Source: Kaistia dalseonensis
Lineage (GTDB): Bacteria; Pseudomonadota; Alphaproteobacteria; Rhizobiales; Kaistiaceae
Direction: 5' to 3'
NCBI RefSeq assembly: GCF_030814715.1
Contig: NZ_JAUSVO010000004.1
Span: forward strand, 1 to 64,000
DNA: 64,000 bases
In this document: piece by piece, positions 1 through 9,658 of the stretch
Layout: each line of letters opens with the position of its first letter
How positions within the stretch are numbered: the stretch's first letter is position 1
Notes under the pieces: generated by a model
Seen by the model: the letters and a program-made list of their open reading frames with translations, nothing else
Database searches by the model: none
What the model was told of the DNA's origin: nothing
Translations under genes and position numbers: made by a program

Positions 1-127
1 AAACGCGATCAACGCAACATCAGGCGACGGCGCACGTCGCAGGCTCGAAACAATCCGACGATTGTGAGCCCGGATCGGATCCAACAACGAAGGCGGCGCA
101 CCACACGCGCGCCCCAACCGGAATCCC

Positions 128-1942
128 TCATCGACTCCCTATTGAGCGAATTGCTCTAGCCACGCGCCTCAGCTCAATGAAAGTGTCCGGCCCATAGTGG
201 ACCGTGTTACGCGCGAAATAGGGCGGCACCGGCATGTCGAACTGTGCGTAGCCATGACTTACATTGCTGCGCAGGAGGTCCGTGCGGCTTGCTATGTCGA
301 GGCGGAGGCGCTGGCCGGATCTCAGTACGACCGGCTGTGGCGTCAGGCTGAAGCGAAGCGTCACCGGGACGCCGGGCGCCAGGGGCTTCGGTGTGTCGAT
401 GTCGATTGCGATCTCGGTGGCCGTGGAGCGGGCCGCGTCAATCCGCCGGCAGGCCGGCCGGATCGTGCCCATGGACAGGATCCGATAGGCGCCATCGGCC
501 GCAACGACCCCCATACGGGCAACGACATGTGAATCGATCTCGTTCGAACTGAAGCCGAGGCTCACGGTCACGGGGCCGGTCAACTCCATCTCCGCCTCGA
601 TCGGCATCTCGAAGGCGAGGGATTGATTGGCGACCTCGGCGAAGCCGGCTGTGACCGTGGCGTGGGGAGGGACGGCCGCCCAACGGTTCACCCCGTCCAT
701 CGGCGGGTCGGGTGTCAGGCGGTGCGTGGCCGTGTCGCCACCGCCGGATGCGAGGTAGAGCCGCAGCGACGTGCTCCCCGGAAGCGGCCAGTCCTCGGCC
801 GAGCCGTAGGTCCCGGCACCCTGCCGCCAGTAGCGCACCCGCGCCTGGCTCGCATAACCATTTTCGCTGCCATAGAGGAGGTGGTCGAAGAGGGCGAGCG
901 CCTCCAGCTGCCAATGATAGGCCGGCAGCTCATAGGCCGGCGACCCGATGATCAGCCATCTCTGGTCGGGCGGCGTGCCTGCATTCTCGAACAGATCATA
1001 GGCGCCGAACTGGTGCAGGTTGAAATAGCCCGGATTCTGCACCACCACGAATGGGACCGTGACGTCGCCGAGCGCACCGGACGGGCCCATCGGCAGCACG
1101 CTCGTGGCGCGGGTTTTGCCGTCGAGCATGAGGGCGGCGAACAGCTCACGCGTTGCCTGTGCCGGGATTTCGTTCTGAAAAGCCCTCATGACCCGCGCCA
1201 TCCGCTTCCTGAGCTGCGGCCACCAGAGCCGCTTCAGCGGCGAATTGGTGATGTGGCTGGCGAGCGCGCGCAAAAGGGGCGGCAGATGGAGCCTGAACTG
1301 GAGCGGCGTGAAATTGGCGCCCATCCAGGTCGCGAAGAAATCAGGCTGCGGCGCACCGCCGAACATGGCGATGTGGCGGAAGAAATCCGTGCAGATTTCA
1401 ATGGCGAAGAAGCCCTTCAGTGCCGGCGGGCGGAGCCGCGCCACCTGCGGCTGGGTCATTCCATAATAGGACGTCCCGAACAGCACGACCTGCCCGTCGC
1501 ACCACGGCTGCGCGGCGGCCCATTGAATGACCTTGGCGTGGTCCTCGACGTCCGTATCGTTCAGATAGACGCCATCAGCGCCGGTCGAGCGGCCCATGCC
1601 GCGCCGGGCCACGATGATGTGGGCATAGCCGCGATCGGTGAACACCGGCGGGCTACCCGTCTCGTTGTTTCCGGTAGGCGCCCCGGCAGCCTGCAACTCC
1701 TTGGAGTAGGCCGCAAAGGCGACGACCGCCGGATAGCGCCCCGGAACCTTGGGAAGATAAACATCGGCTGAGAGCGAGGCCTCGGCGGCAACCTCGATGC
1801 GCTGCTCTGCCAGGACGCGACAGCCGAGGCCTGATTTCGCAGCCGGACCCGGTATCCATCCCGCCAACTGCTCGCCGAAAAGCCCACCCTTCGGCACGAT
1901 CAGATTGTCCCAGAACGTTCGCTTCCTTCCCCTGGGGATCAT
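128..1942 (-). CDS. CocE/NonD family hydrolase (X-Pro dipeptidyl-peptidase S15 fold)
   Basis: A 604-residue alpha/beta hydrolase of the CocE/NonD family, which contains ester and amide hydrolases such as cocaine esterase and X-Pro peptidases. The nucleophile motif GTSYYG puts the catalytic serine near residue 158, and ARRGMGRSTG near residue 112 is the usual oxyanion-side segment. The C-terminal third (from about residue 400) has the beta-rich character of the family's jelly-roll domain, including RLRLDIASRTDLLRSN. There is no signal peptide, so it is probably cytoplasmic. It lies 62 nt after a pair of NHLP-like small protein genes on the same strand and could belong to their operon. The family call is firm. 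The substrate is unknown; an ester or amide from the neighbouring aromatic-acid genes is only an inference. Confidence 0.88.
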   Translation of the reverse strand: MIPRGRKRTFWDNLIVPKGGLFGEQLAGWIPGPAAKSGLGCRVLAEQRIEVAAEASLSADVYLPKVPGRYPAVVAFAAYSKELQAAGAPTGNNETGSPPVFTDRGYAHIIVARRGMGRSTGADGVYLNDTDVEDHAKVIQWAAAQPWCDGQVVLFGTSYYGMTQPQVARLRPPALKGFFAIEICTDFFRHIAMFGGAPQPDFFATWMGANFTPLQFRLHLPPLLRALASHITNSPLKRLWWPQLRKRMARVMRAFQNEIPAQATRELFAALMLDGKTRATSVLPMGPSGALGDVTVPFVVVQNPGYFNLHQFGAYDLFENAGTPPDQRWLIIGSPAYELPAYHWQLEALALFDHLLYGSENGYASQARVRYWRQGAGTYGSAEDWPLPGSTSLRLYLASGGGDTATHRLTPDPPMDGVNRWAAVPPHATVTAGFAEVANQSLAFEMPIEAEMELTGPVTVSLGFSSNEIDSHVVARMGVVAADGAYRILSMGTIRPACRRIDAARSTATEIAIDIDTPKPLAPGVPVTLRFSLTPQPVVLRSGQRLRLDIASRTDLLRSNVSHGYAQFDMPVPPYFARNTVHYGPDTFIELRRVARAIRSIGSR

Positions 1943-2004
1943 CCGCGCCTCTCCCGCGCAAGCTCTTCATCGACCTGGGTCACCCCCGCCGCGAGCGGCC
2001 GGAG

Positions 2005-2373
2005 CTACGGTTGCGATCGATCGGGCGCAGTCTTGTTCTGGGATGCCAGCCGCATCTCGCGCAGCACCCATTTCTGCGAGTCGTCCGGGACGAAGAAGCC
2101 GCCGATCCCGGACGAAAACAGGAGGTCGAGCGACTGTTCCGTCACGCGGGTCAACTCCAGTTCGAGGTCCTGGCCCTTCGCCGGCCTGGGCGGCACCATG
2201 ATGACGATCGTGTCCTCCGCCTGCTCGATGATCTCGATCTTCAGATCCGGTCCCGGCGTGTAGCCGAACTCTTCGCAGACGACTTTGACCGGGTCGGCAA
2301 GCAGTCGGGCCCGGTAGGCCGGATCGGTCGCGATCCGCTCATAATATTGTTCGACGAAGTCGGGGCTGCTCAT
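2005..2373 (-). CDS. Small NHLP-like (nitrile hydratase leader-like) protein, copy 2
   Basis: A 122-residue protein whose first 60 residues follow the NHLP leader pattern: an amphipathic start, DPAYRARLLADP, then EEFGYTPGPDLKIEIIEQ and VMVPPRP. This layout is known from leaders of some ribosomally made peptides and from the N-terminal region of nitrile hydratase alpha. The tail (about residues 75-110) has LDLLFSSGIGGFFVP and then WVLREMR, resembling the tail of the preceding gene. It has one cysteine and no nitrile hydratase metal-binding cysteine cluster. Its ATG overlaps the stop of the upstream paralogue (ATGA), so the two are likely translated together, possibly as partners. No modifying enzyme or peptidase-transporter is nearby, so a RiPP role is unproven. 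Confidence 0.72.
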   Translation of the reverse strand: MSSPDFVEQYYERIATDPAYRARLLADPVKVVCEEFGYTPGPDLKIEIIEQAEDTIVIMVPPRPAKGQDLELELTRVTEQSLDLLFSSGIGGFFVPDDSQKWVLREMRLASQNKTAPDRSQP

Positions 2374-2705
2374 GAGCGCTCTCCCGCCTCGCGCGCCGCG
2401 CTGCGCAGGGCGAGCAACTGGAACTTTGCAGCGACAGGAACCAGCCAGATGAACAGCCCCTTGCTTGACCAGAGGTCGAACTGGTTGAGCGGCGCCGATG
2501 GCGCCGGCGATTCGGGAGCCCGCATGGGCGGAATTGTGAAATAGAGCCTGTCGGGCTGTTGCACGACGACCTTCACCTTCACGCCGGGCGGCACCGATAC
2601 GCCCATCGACTGGAGCGCCTCGACAGGGTTGCTTTCCAGTCGCGTCGCGAACGCGTCATCCGACCAAACGCGCTTCGTCAGTTCTCGTTCAAAATCTCCG
2701 GTCAT
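2370..2705 (-). CDS. Small NHLP-like (nitrile hydratase leader-like) protein, copy 1
   Basis: A 111-residue protein with an NHLP-type N-terminal half: KRVWSDDAFATRLESNP, EALQSMGVSVPPGVKVKVV and YFTIPP end near residue 60. A proline- and alanine-rich linker (APESPAPSAP) follows, then a hydrophobic tail FDLWSSKGLFIWLVP with LLALR. The tail matches the next gene in pattern (xDL, S, G, VP, L..R), so the two are probably paralogues rather than a leader with a variable core. There are no cysteines. It starts 33 nt downstream of the Dld-type dehydrogenase gene and ends in a 4-nt overlap with the second copy. The C-terminal hydrophobic stretch could contact a membrane or a partner protein. The function is unknown. 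Confidence 0.72.
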   Translation of the reverse strand: MTGDFERELTKRVWSDDAFATRLESNPVEALQSMGVSVPPGVKVKVVVQQPDRLYFTIPPMRAPESPAPSAPLNQFDLWSSKGLFIWLVPVAAKFQLLALRSAAREAGERS

Positions 2706-2738
2706 GTTGCCTCCTCGATCAAGCGCAATTGCGGCACC

Positions 2739-4535
2739 TCAGCCTTCGCAGCGGAGTTCGCGTGGCGGGGGAGCACCACCGGGCCCCCAATGCGCGCATT
2801 TGGTGGTGCGGCCGATGCCTGGATTGAAGGTGTTGCAAGGGTCGAGCGCCTTGAAATGGTCTAGCATCGCCCGCTTCGCGAAATAGAGATGCCCCACATT
2901 GTGCTCGGCAGGATATTCCGCGCCGCGTCCGTCGAGGAGCTTCCACATGGCGTGCTCGATCGCCTCGCAATTGCTGCCCTTGGCCACGATGTAGTCCTGG
3001 TGGAAGACGTGGCAGAAGAAGTGACCGCAATAGAGCTTGTGGATCAGATGCTTGTCGATCTCCTCGGGCAGCGTCTCGAACCAGTTCTGGTCGTTGCGGC
3101 GCAGCGCGATGTCGAGCGCCACAATGTCCTCGACCTCCTTATCGCGCACCGCGCGATAGCGGATGGCGGCGCCGGCCGCCGCGAAGCGGTGCAGGAAGGC
3201 CTTGTCGCCTTCGTCAGGCGAGCATTCGAAGTAGTCACCGGTCTTCGAGGGGAAGATCGACTTGAGGTAAGCGCGCGCTTCCCCAATTCCCTCATCGCCC
3301 ATCTTCAGCAGAAGATAGTGCTCGAAGCGGTCGCGATAGTCGGTCATTCGCTTGGGTAGATGCTTCGGGAAGAGATGACTCAGTGCCTGCAGCATCTTGG
3401 CGCTGAGGTTCTTCGGCAGAAACGCGATCCGCCGGCAGAAATTGTCGAATGCCGCCTGGAGCGCGAACAGCTGCGGGATCCTGTCGGTGCCGAGATATTG
3501 GATTACCAGGAAGGTGTCCTTGCCGTAGACCTCCGCACAATCGAAGGAACCCCGGTGCATGTACTCGCCCTCGATCGGCAGCGTCTTGAAGCTCTGGAGG
3601 ATGTGGCGGCGGATGCTTTCGAGCTCTCCGGTGTCGTTTGAGCCGATGTAGAAGACCACCTCCTCCTTCTCTTTCGGGAAAGTGTCGAGGCGCACCGCCA
3701 TGAGCATCACCTTGCCGGCGCTCCCGGAGGCCTCGAACAGTCGGCGCGGATCGGCATTGAAGCGGGACGGCGTTGCCGCCTCGATGTCACGCACATGGTC
3801 GGCATAGTCGTGGTCGGAGGCGGCGCGGGCGGGGTCGTTGACGATGTCGGAGGGCTTGAAATCGCCGTTCTCGACCCGCCGAAGGATCGTCTCCGGATCA
3901 TTGCCCAGCGCTATGCCGAGATGATTGACGAGATGCAGCGCTCCTGTCTCGTCCAGCCGCGCGAACAGGGCTAGCTGGGTGAAAGCCGGGCCGCGATGGA
4001 TCAGGGCGCCGCCGGAATTGTTGCAGATGCCGCCGAACACCGAGGCGCCGATGCAGGACGAGCCGATGACCGAGTGCGGCGCGCGTCCGATTCTGTCCAA
4101 CGCCTTTTCGAGTTGAAACAAGGTGGCACCCGGCAGACACACCACCTGAGTCCCGTCGTTGATCAGGTGAAGACCCTCGATCCGCATCGTATTGATGAGC
4201 ACCACGCCACGGTCGTAGTCATCCCTATCCGGGCTCGACCCACCGGTTACGCCGGTATTGGCCGACTGCATGATGATGATCTTGTCCGCCGCGACGCAGG
4301 CCTTGAGCACACGCCATTGCTCCACGAGCGAGCCCGGCCGCACCACGGCGACCACCGGGCCGCTGCCGAAGCGGATCCCCGTCCGGAAACGCCGCGTGGC
4401 GTCGGGACTCGTCAGGACGTACCGGTCCCCCACGATCCCCTGAATCTGCCGGATGAACGCGGCGTCATCATCGGCCGTACGGTCCGGTGTCCGTTGGCCC
4501 GATGGCTCGGCGACGTCGAGGAATGCAGCATCCAT
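2739..4535 (-). CDS. dld: Dld-type FAD-linked D-2-hydroxyacid (D-lactate) dehydrogenase
   Basis: A 598-residue flavoprotein closely resembling the quinone-dependent D-lactate dehydrogenase Dld. The N-terminal PCMH-type FAD domain (about residues 30-300) contains MQSANTGVTGGSSP and GGICNNSGGALIHRGPAF. The C-terminal part has the Dld hallmarks GHFFCHVFHQDYIVAKG, EYPAEHNVGHLY and FNPGIGRT. I chose the ATG at 4535, preceded by GGAG at a good distance, over an upstream in-frame ATG at 4610, because it matches the family N-terminus. In Dld the enzyme is a peripheral inner-membrane protein passing electrons to quinone. Next to a benzoylformate decarboxylase it may oxidise D-mandelate or a similar 2-hydroxyacid to the 2-oxoacid; that substrate is my inference. 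Confidence 0.88.
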   Translation of the reverse strand: MDAAFLDVAEPSGQRTPDRTADDDAAFIRQIQGIVGDRYVLTSPDATRRFRTGIRFGSGPVVAVVRPGSLVEQWRVLKACVAADKIIIMQSANTGVTGGSSPDRDDYDRGVVLINTMRIEGLHLINDGTQVVCLPGATLFQLEKALDRIGRAPHSVIGSSCIGASVFGGICNNSGGALIHRGPAFTQLALFARLDETGALHLVNHLGIALGNDPETILRRVENGDFKPSDIVNDPARAASDHDYADHVRDIEAATPSRFNADPRRLFEASGSAGKVMLMAVRLDTFPKEKEEVVFYIGSNDTGELESIRRHILQSFKTLPIEGEYMHRGSFDCAEVYGKDTFLVIQYLGTDRIPQLFALQAAFDNFCRRIAFLPKNLSAKMLQALSHLFPKHLPKRMTDYRDRFEHYLLLKMGDEGIGEARAYLKSIFPSKTGDYFECSPDEGDKAFLHRFAAAGAAIRYRAVRDKEVEDIVALDIALRRNDQNWFETLPEEIDKHLIHKLYCGHFFCHVFHQDYIVAKGSNCEAIEHAMWKLLDGRGAEYPAEHNVGHLYFAKRAMLDHFKALDPCNTFNPGIGRTTKCAHWGPGGAPPPRELRCEG

Positions 4536-4606
4536 AGAGATTGCTCCAGGGAGTGATGGCTGGCCGACAGGGCAAGGGTAGCTCCGATCGCCGAACCGGC
4601 GAGCCA

Positions 4607-6106
4607 TCAAGCCGGCGGCGGGGCGATTCCCGTCGGCGCCGCATACCCCGCCAGATAATTGGCGACCGCCTGCCAGTCCTCCGTCGGCGCGGACATCGCC
4701 AGATAGCCGTCCGGCCGGACGAGGGTGAGACGCCCCGCAGCCTTCGCCGCACGAAGCTGCGGCTCCAGCAGGGCCGGGAACTGCGACAACAGCGACGCGG
4801 CGCCCTCGCCGGTGCCATGCAGGCTGAAGCGCGGTGAATCGGCCCCGCCATAGGGTGCCTCGTCGACTGCAGGCGGCACGCGGGCGCCGACAGCGGCAGC
4901 GGTGCCGCCGTCCGACGGTCCGTTCAGCGGGCTCTGCGGATAGCCGATCGCGACCTCGGTGATCATCCCGGCAATGGCATGCTGGGCGGGCGCGAGGCCG
5001 AGGACGAGATGCGCGACGAAATTGCGAACATCCTGCAGGGCGTGGTTTTCGAGGGTCGCGGCCTTGGTCAGCCGGCCGGATTCCTGGATCACCTCGGCTC
5101 CGACGGGCCGGCGCTCGGCGTCGTAGCTGTCGAGCAGCACGGGGGCGGCCGAGATGCCGCGGGCCACGAGAGCCAGCTTCCAGGCGAGGTTGATCGCATC
5201 CTGCATGCCGGTGTTCATGCCCTGTCCGCCGGCCGGGCTGTGCACATGGGCGGCATCGCCGGCGAGGAAGATCCGGCCGGACCGATAGGAACCGACCTGA
5301 CGCTCATTGATACGGAAGGCGCTGGTCCACACCGTGTCCGTCAGCGTGATGCCGCCGGGACCGCGGCGATCGATCACCTTCTGGAAGGCGTCGAGGTCGA
5401 GCGGCACCGGCTCGACGTCGCTCGATGGGCCGAGGCTCGTGATGATGCGATAGCGGTCCGCCGCCATCGGGAAGAACATCAGCGCCCCTTCCGGATGCCA
5501 GAAGATGGCGAGCTCCGAGGAGGGGATCGGCATGCCGGTCAGGTGAAAATCACCCTGTGTCCAGTCGAGGCCCAATGTGTCGCCCTCGAATTCGAGGCCG
5601 AGGCGATGGCGGACGACGCTGTGCGATCCGTCGCAGGCGACGAGCCAGTCGAAGCGCTCCGCCGTTTCCGTCCCGTCGCCGGCGCGCAACGTCGCGGTGA
5701 CGCCGTCTTTATCCTGCGCGATGTCGGCAAGCTCCGTGGAGAATTGCGGCTCGATACCGTGCGCTTTCAGGTGGCGGCGCAGCACGCCTTCCGTCTCGTA
5801 TTGCGGCGCCATCAGTGCGAAGGGGAAGGGCGACGTGATTCCGTCGAGCTTGATCTGCCCGACCCGGCTGTTGCCGGAGAAGATGTTGGCTGCGACGACG
5901 TGGTTGCCCGCTTTGACGAGGTCACCTGCCACGCCTGAACGATCGAGCAGTTCGAGCGTCCGCGGCCAGATGGCGACGGCACGCGACGTGTCGGAGGGGC
6001 CCGCGATCTTGTCGATCACGCGGACCGGAACGCCGTAGCGGGCAAGCTCCATCGCCATCGTCAAACCGACCGGCCCGGCGCCAGCCACGAGAACGCGATC
6101 CGTCAT
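4607..6106 (-). CDS. FAD-dependent aromatic monooxygenase (PheA/TfdB family)
   Basis: A 499-residue class A flavoprotein hydroxylase. GAGPVG at residues 9-14 binds the ADP part of FAD, the DG motif is at about 159-160 (ACDGSHSVVRHRLG), and the second FAD motif GDAAHVHSPAGGQGMNTG is near 283-300, followed by DAINLAWKLA. The C-terminal thioredoxin-like region is present but short, with LVRPDGYLA near the end. Relatives hydroxylate phenols, resorcinols, anthraquinones and similar rings using NAD(P)H and O2. A GGGGAGA ribosome site precedes the ATG. It lies 71 nt upstream of dld in the same direction and downstream of a hairpin that closes the Spy-like gene, so it probably starts its own transcript. 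The exact substrate cannot be read from the sequence. Confidence 0.88.
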   Translation of the reverse strand: MTDRVLVAGAGPVGLTMAMELARYGVPVRVIDKIAGPSDTSRAVAIWPRTLELLDRSGVAGDLVKAGNHVVAANIFSGNSRVGQIKLDGITSPFPFALMAPQYETEGVLRRHLKAHGIEPQFSTELADIAQDKDGVTATLRAGDGTETAERFDWLVACDGSHSVVRHRLGLEFEGDTLGLDWTQGDFHLTGMPIPSSELAIFWHPEGALMFFPMAADRYRIITSLGPSSDVEPVPLDLDAFQKVIDRRGPGGITLTDTVWTSAFRINERQVGSYRSGRIFLAGDAAHVHSPAGGQGMNTGMQDAINLAWKLALVARGISAAPVLLDSYDAERRPVGAEVIQESGRLTKAATLENHALQDVRNFVAHLVLGLAPAQHAIAGMITEVAIGYPQSPLNGPSDGGTAAAVGARVPPAVDEAPYGGADSPRFSLHGTGEGAASLLSQFPALLEPQLRAAKAAGRLTLVRPDGYLAMSAPTEDWQAVANYLAGYAAPTGIAPPPA

Positions 6107-6202
6107 TGTCTCCCCCTGAGCTCTTGTTCGAGCGGCCTTGGTTCATTGCCGCCGGCATCATCAGCGGAGGCCCCTAACCGGCCTGCCGCCCTATCCGGTC
6201 GA

Positions 6203-6223
6203 GGACCCGCCTCGGGCGGGTCC
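6203..6223 (-). terminator. Perfect 9-bp hairpin after the Spy-like gene
   Basis: GGACCCGCC and GGCGGGTCC form a perfect 9-bp stem with a 3-nt loop, 21 nt past the stop of the minus-strand Spy/CpxP-like gene. There is no long T-run on the minus side, so intrinsic termination is likely but not certain. Confidence 0.6.
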
Positions 6224-6243
6224 TGTCGTTTCGCCTGTGCCGG

Positions 6244-6741
6244 CTACTGCTCTTCCTCGAACAACCAAAGCTCGGCGGTCGGCTGCGGGACGCCATTGAT
6301 CGCCTCGCGCAGACCAAGGAAGGCCGGAATGCGGCGCTGCTGCTCGGGCGTCAGCGACGCGACCAGCGGCTTCAAGGCCTCGACAACCATCTTGAGTTCG
6401 GCGGCACGCGTCGCTTCCGCGTCAGCCGTCCGCTCCAGAATGTCGACGAAGCTTGTCGGCTCCGGCGCCTCGGCGCGCTGTGCCCGGCGCTGTGCCGAAC
6501 TGGCGGCCGCCTGACGGATGGCCGCTTCCACGGGCGCCCACAGCTTTTCCTGTTCGGGCGAGAGACCGATCACGGTCTTGAGCGCGATGATGCGGGCATC
6601 GAGCACGGCCTGCGCATCGGCAGGCGCGTAAAGCTCGACCGCGGGGGGCTCGGGCGGTTGAGGCGTGTCATCGGCGAAAGCCGGAGGTGCCAACGCGAGG
6701 AACGCGCCGAGCGCGATGGTGGTCAGGAGCGTTGTTTTCAT
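6244..6741 (-). CDS. Exported Spy/CpxP (LTXXQ) family protein
   Basis: A 165-residue protein with a clear Sec signal peptide (MKTTLLTTIALGAFLALAPP, cleavage after AFA near residue 23). The mature part is mostly helical and charged and contains two LTXXQ-type motifs, LSPEQEKLW and LTPEQQRR, the hallmark of the Spy/CpxP periplasmic chaperone family. An alanine- and arginine-rich helix (AASSAQRRAQRAEA) lies between them. Family members buffer periplasmic protein misfolding, often under metal or solvent stress. It follows a small repeat protein gene by 48 nt and is closed by a hairpin, so these two exported proteins probably share a transcript inside the aromatic-acid cluster. The function is inferred from the family only. 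Confidence 0.8.
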   Translation of the reverse strand: MKTTLLTTIALGAFLALAPPAFADDTPQPPEPPAVELYAPADAQAVLDARIIALKTVIGLSPEQEKLWAPVEAAIRQAAASSAQRRAQRAEAPEPTSFVDILERTADAEATRAAELKMVVEALKPLVASLTPEQQRRIPAFLGLREAINGVPQPTAELWLFEEEQ

Positions 6742-6789
6742 GATGCTGCCCTGTCGTGTGCTGGTCTGTCTGGGACGGTGAATTCGGGC

Positions 6790-7128
6790 TTACTGCCAAC
6801 CGCCGCCCGGGAGACGGCCATGATAGGGCGTATCGCGGCAATGGCCCCAGGGTCCACGCCAATAGCCGGGCGGGCAGCCATTGCCGAAATAGCCGTAGGC
6901 GGGCGGATAGTTGTAGGCCCAGCCGCCGCCCGGCAGGCGGCCCGTATAGGGCGTGTCGCGGCAATGGCCCCATGGTCCGCGCCATGCATAGGGACCGCAG
7001 CCCTGGGCGACGCGGACGATGTTGGAGTCGGGGGCTTCGATCGGCACCGTGATCGGTGCTGCCACGGCCGGGAGCCCGCATAGGGCGGTGAGGCCAAGAA
7101 CGACGAGATGGGTGAGTTTCGTTCGCAT
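6790..7128 (-). CDS. Exported small repeat protein (GCG_CRPN-like)
   Basis: A protein of about 112 residues with a signal peptide (MRTKLTHLVVLGLTALCGLPAVA), a short spacer ending in RVAQGCGPY, and two near-identical copies of a module reading GPWGHCRDTPY, one residue, then GRLPGGGW. A tyrosine- and proline-rich linker (YNYPPAYGYFGNGCPPG) separates the repeats. The GCG start followed by Gly/Arg/Trp/Cys repeats recalls the GCG_CRPN prefix-to-repeats proteins of alphaproteobacteria, whose function is unknown. I chose the ATG at 7128 because GGAG lies just upstream and the signal peptide begins there; an earlier ATG at 7176 would add 16 charged residues. The four repeat-region cysteines suggest disulfides or metal binding in the periplasm. 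Confidence 0.72.
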   Translation of the reverse strand: MRTKLTHLVVLGLTALCGLPAVAAPITVPIEAPDSNIVRVAQGCGPYAWRGPWGHCRDTPYTGRLPGGGWAYNYPPAYGYFGNGCPPGYWRGPWGHCRDTPYHGRLPGGGWQ

Positions 7129-7226
7129 TGCAGTTTTCTCCACAAAGGGTGGGTTCTGGAACTTCTGCTTCGGCACAGGCCGGCGGGCTCTCGCCGGTCA
7201 TTCTTCAATCAAGGCCCAATAGGCCG

Positions 7227-7246
7227 GACATCATCAGAACTGGTGA
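7227..7246. promoter_or_regulatory. 20-bp dyad repeat, copy A (operator-like)
   Basis: GACATCATCAGAACTGGTGA is identical, base for base, to 9594-9613. The core TCATCAG-AA-CTGGTGA is an inverted repeat with one mismatch. It lies between mdlC and the small repeat protein gene, about 100 nt upstream of that gene's start. The size and symmetry suit a dimeric repressor or activator, but the regulator is unknown. Confidence 0.6.
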
Positions 7247-7266
7247 GGGCTGCGTCGCCGCGCCGC

Positions 7267-8973
<1,707 letters not shown>

Positions 8974-9456
8974 TCATTCGGTCGGCGCCTCATCCCGCTT
9001 CACCGGAGGCCCAAGGAACTCGACCTGCCACTTGATGCCGAACGCGTTCAGCGCCTCGGTGTCGGGAATGCCATTGTGCATCACGCCGCCAAGCTCGGTG
9101 AAGAAGGTAGCGGCGTCGAGCGCCGGCGTCATGAGGATATACTGGCGTGCCGGCGCGTCGGTCACATTGACGAAGCCGTGCTCGACGCCGCCCGGAATAC
9201 AGACCACATCTCCTTCCTCCGCATAGAAGCGTCGTCCATCCGCCTCATAGAGATACCGTCCCTCGATGACGCGGAAGATCTCCGCTTCGGGATGACGATG
9301 GCGCGGCGGGCCGAAGCCCGGCGCATTGATCGTCTCGATGAAGCAGAATTCCCCGCCGCTCGCGGCAGGCGGCATCCTGACGAACAGATCGAGCCCGATC
9401 GCCGGGATCTTGATGGGAAGCTCGGTTCCCTTGGAATGCAGGAAGGTGATACTCAT
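8974..9456 (-). CDS. Single-domain cupin protein
   Basis: A 160-residue cupin. Motif 1 is PPRHRHPEAEIFRVIEG with two histidines and a glutamate as metal ligands, and motif 2 is GDVVCIPGGVEHGFVN with the third histidine. Small cupins with this arrangement include quercetinase-like dioxygenases and metal-dependent isomerases, and others only bind small molecules. The ATG at 9456 is preceded by GAGGGATATC. A gap of about 200 nt upstream carries the second copy of the 20-bp dyad, suggesting its own regulated promoter. The placement between mdlC and a tautomerase gene argues for a catabolic enzyme role; the reaction is unknown. Confidence 0.8.
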   Translation of the reverse strand: MSITFLHSKGTELPIKIPAIGLDLFVRMPPAASGGEFCFIETINAPGFGPPRHRHPEAEIFRVIEGRYLYEADGRRFYAEEGDVVCIPGGVEHGFVNVTDAPARQYILMTPALDAATFFTELGGVMHNGIPDTEALNAFGIKWQVEFLGPPVKRDEAPTE

Positions 9457-9593
9457 TCGATATCCCTCATGGTGTGCGCGGTGAGGCTGCTATCCAATTC
9501 GCGTGATCGTGACGCGTGGTGGTTCCGACCTTGCCGAGATCAACGGTCTCGACAGGTCCGATGCGGGGGAACATACCGGCCCCTGCCGTTGGC

Positions 9594-9613
9594 GACATCA
9601 TCAGAACTGGTGA
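9594..9613. promoter_or_regulatory. 20-bp dyad repeat, copy B (operator-like)
   Basis: Identical 20-mer to 7227-7246, lying about 140 nt upstream of the cupin start and 45 nt past the tautomerase stop on the minus strand. The identity does not extend into the flanking bases, which points to a bound site rather than a duplicated gene segment. Confidence 0.6.
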
Positions 9614-9658
9614 CGAATCTCGCAAAATCCGATTGAGGCGCAATGCGACAGGCGCCGT

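Noticed and set aside
2005-2373. Nitrile hydratase alpha subunit fragment
   Set aside because: The metal-binding Cys-x-x-Cys-Ser-Cys cluster is missing, and the similarity is limited to the leader-like part.
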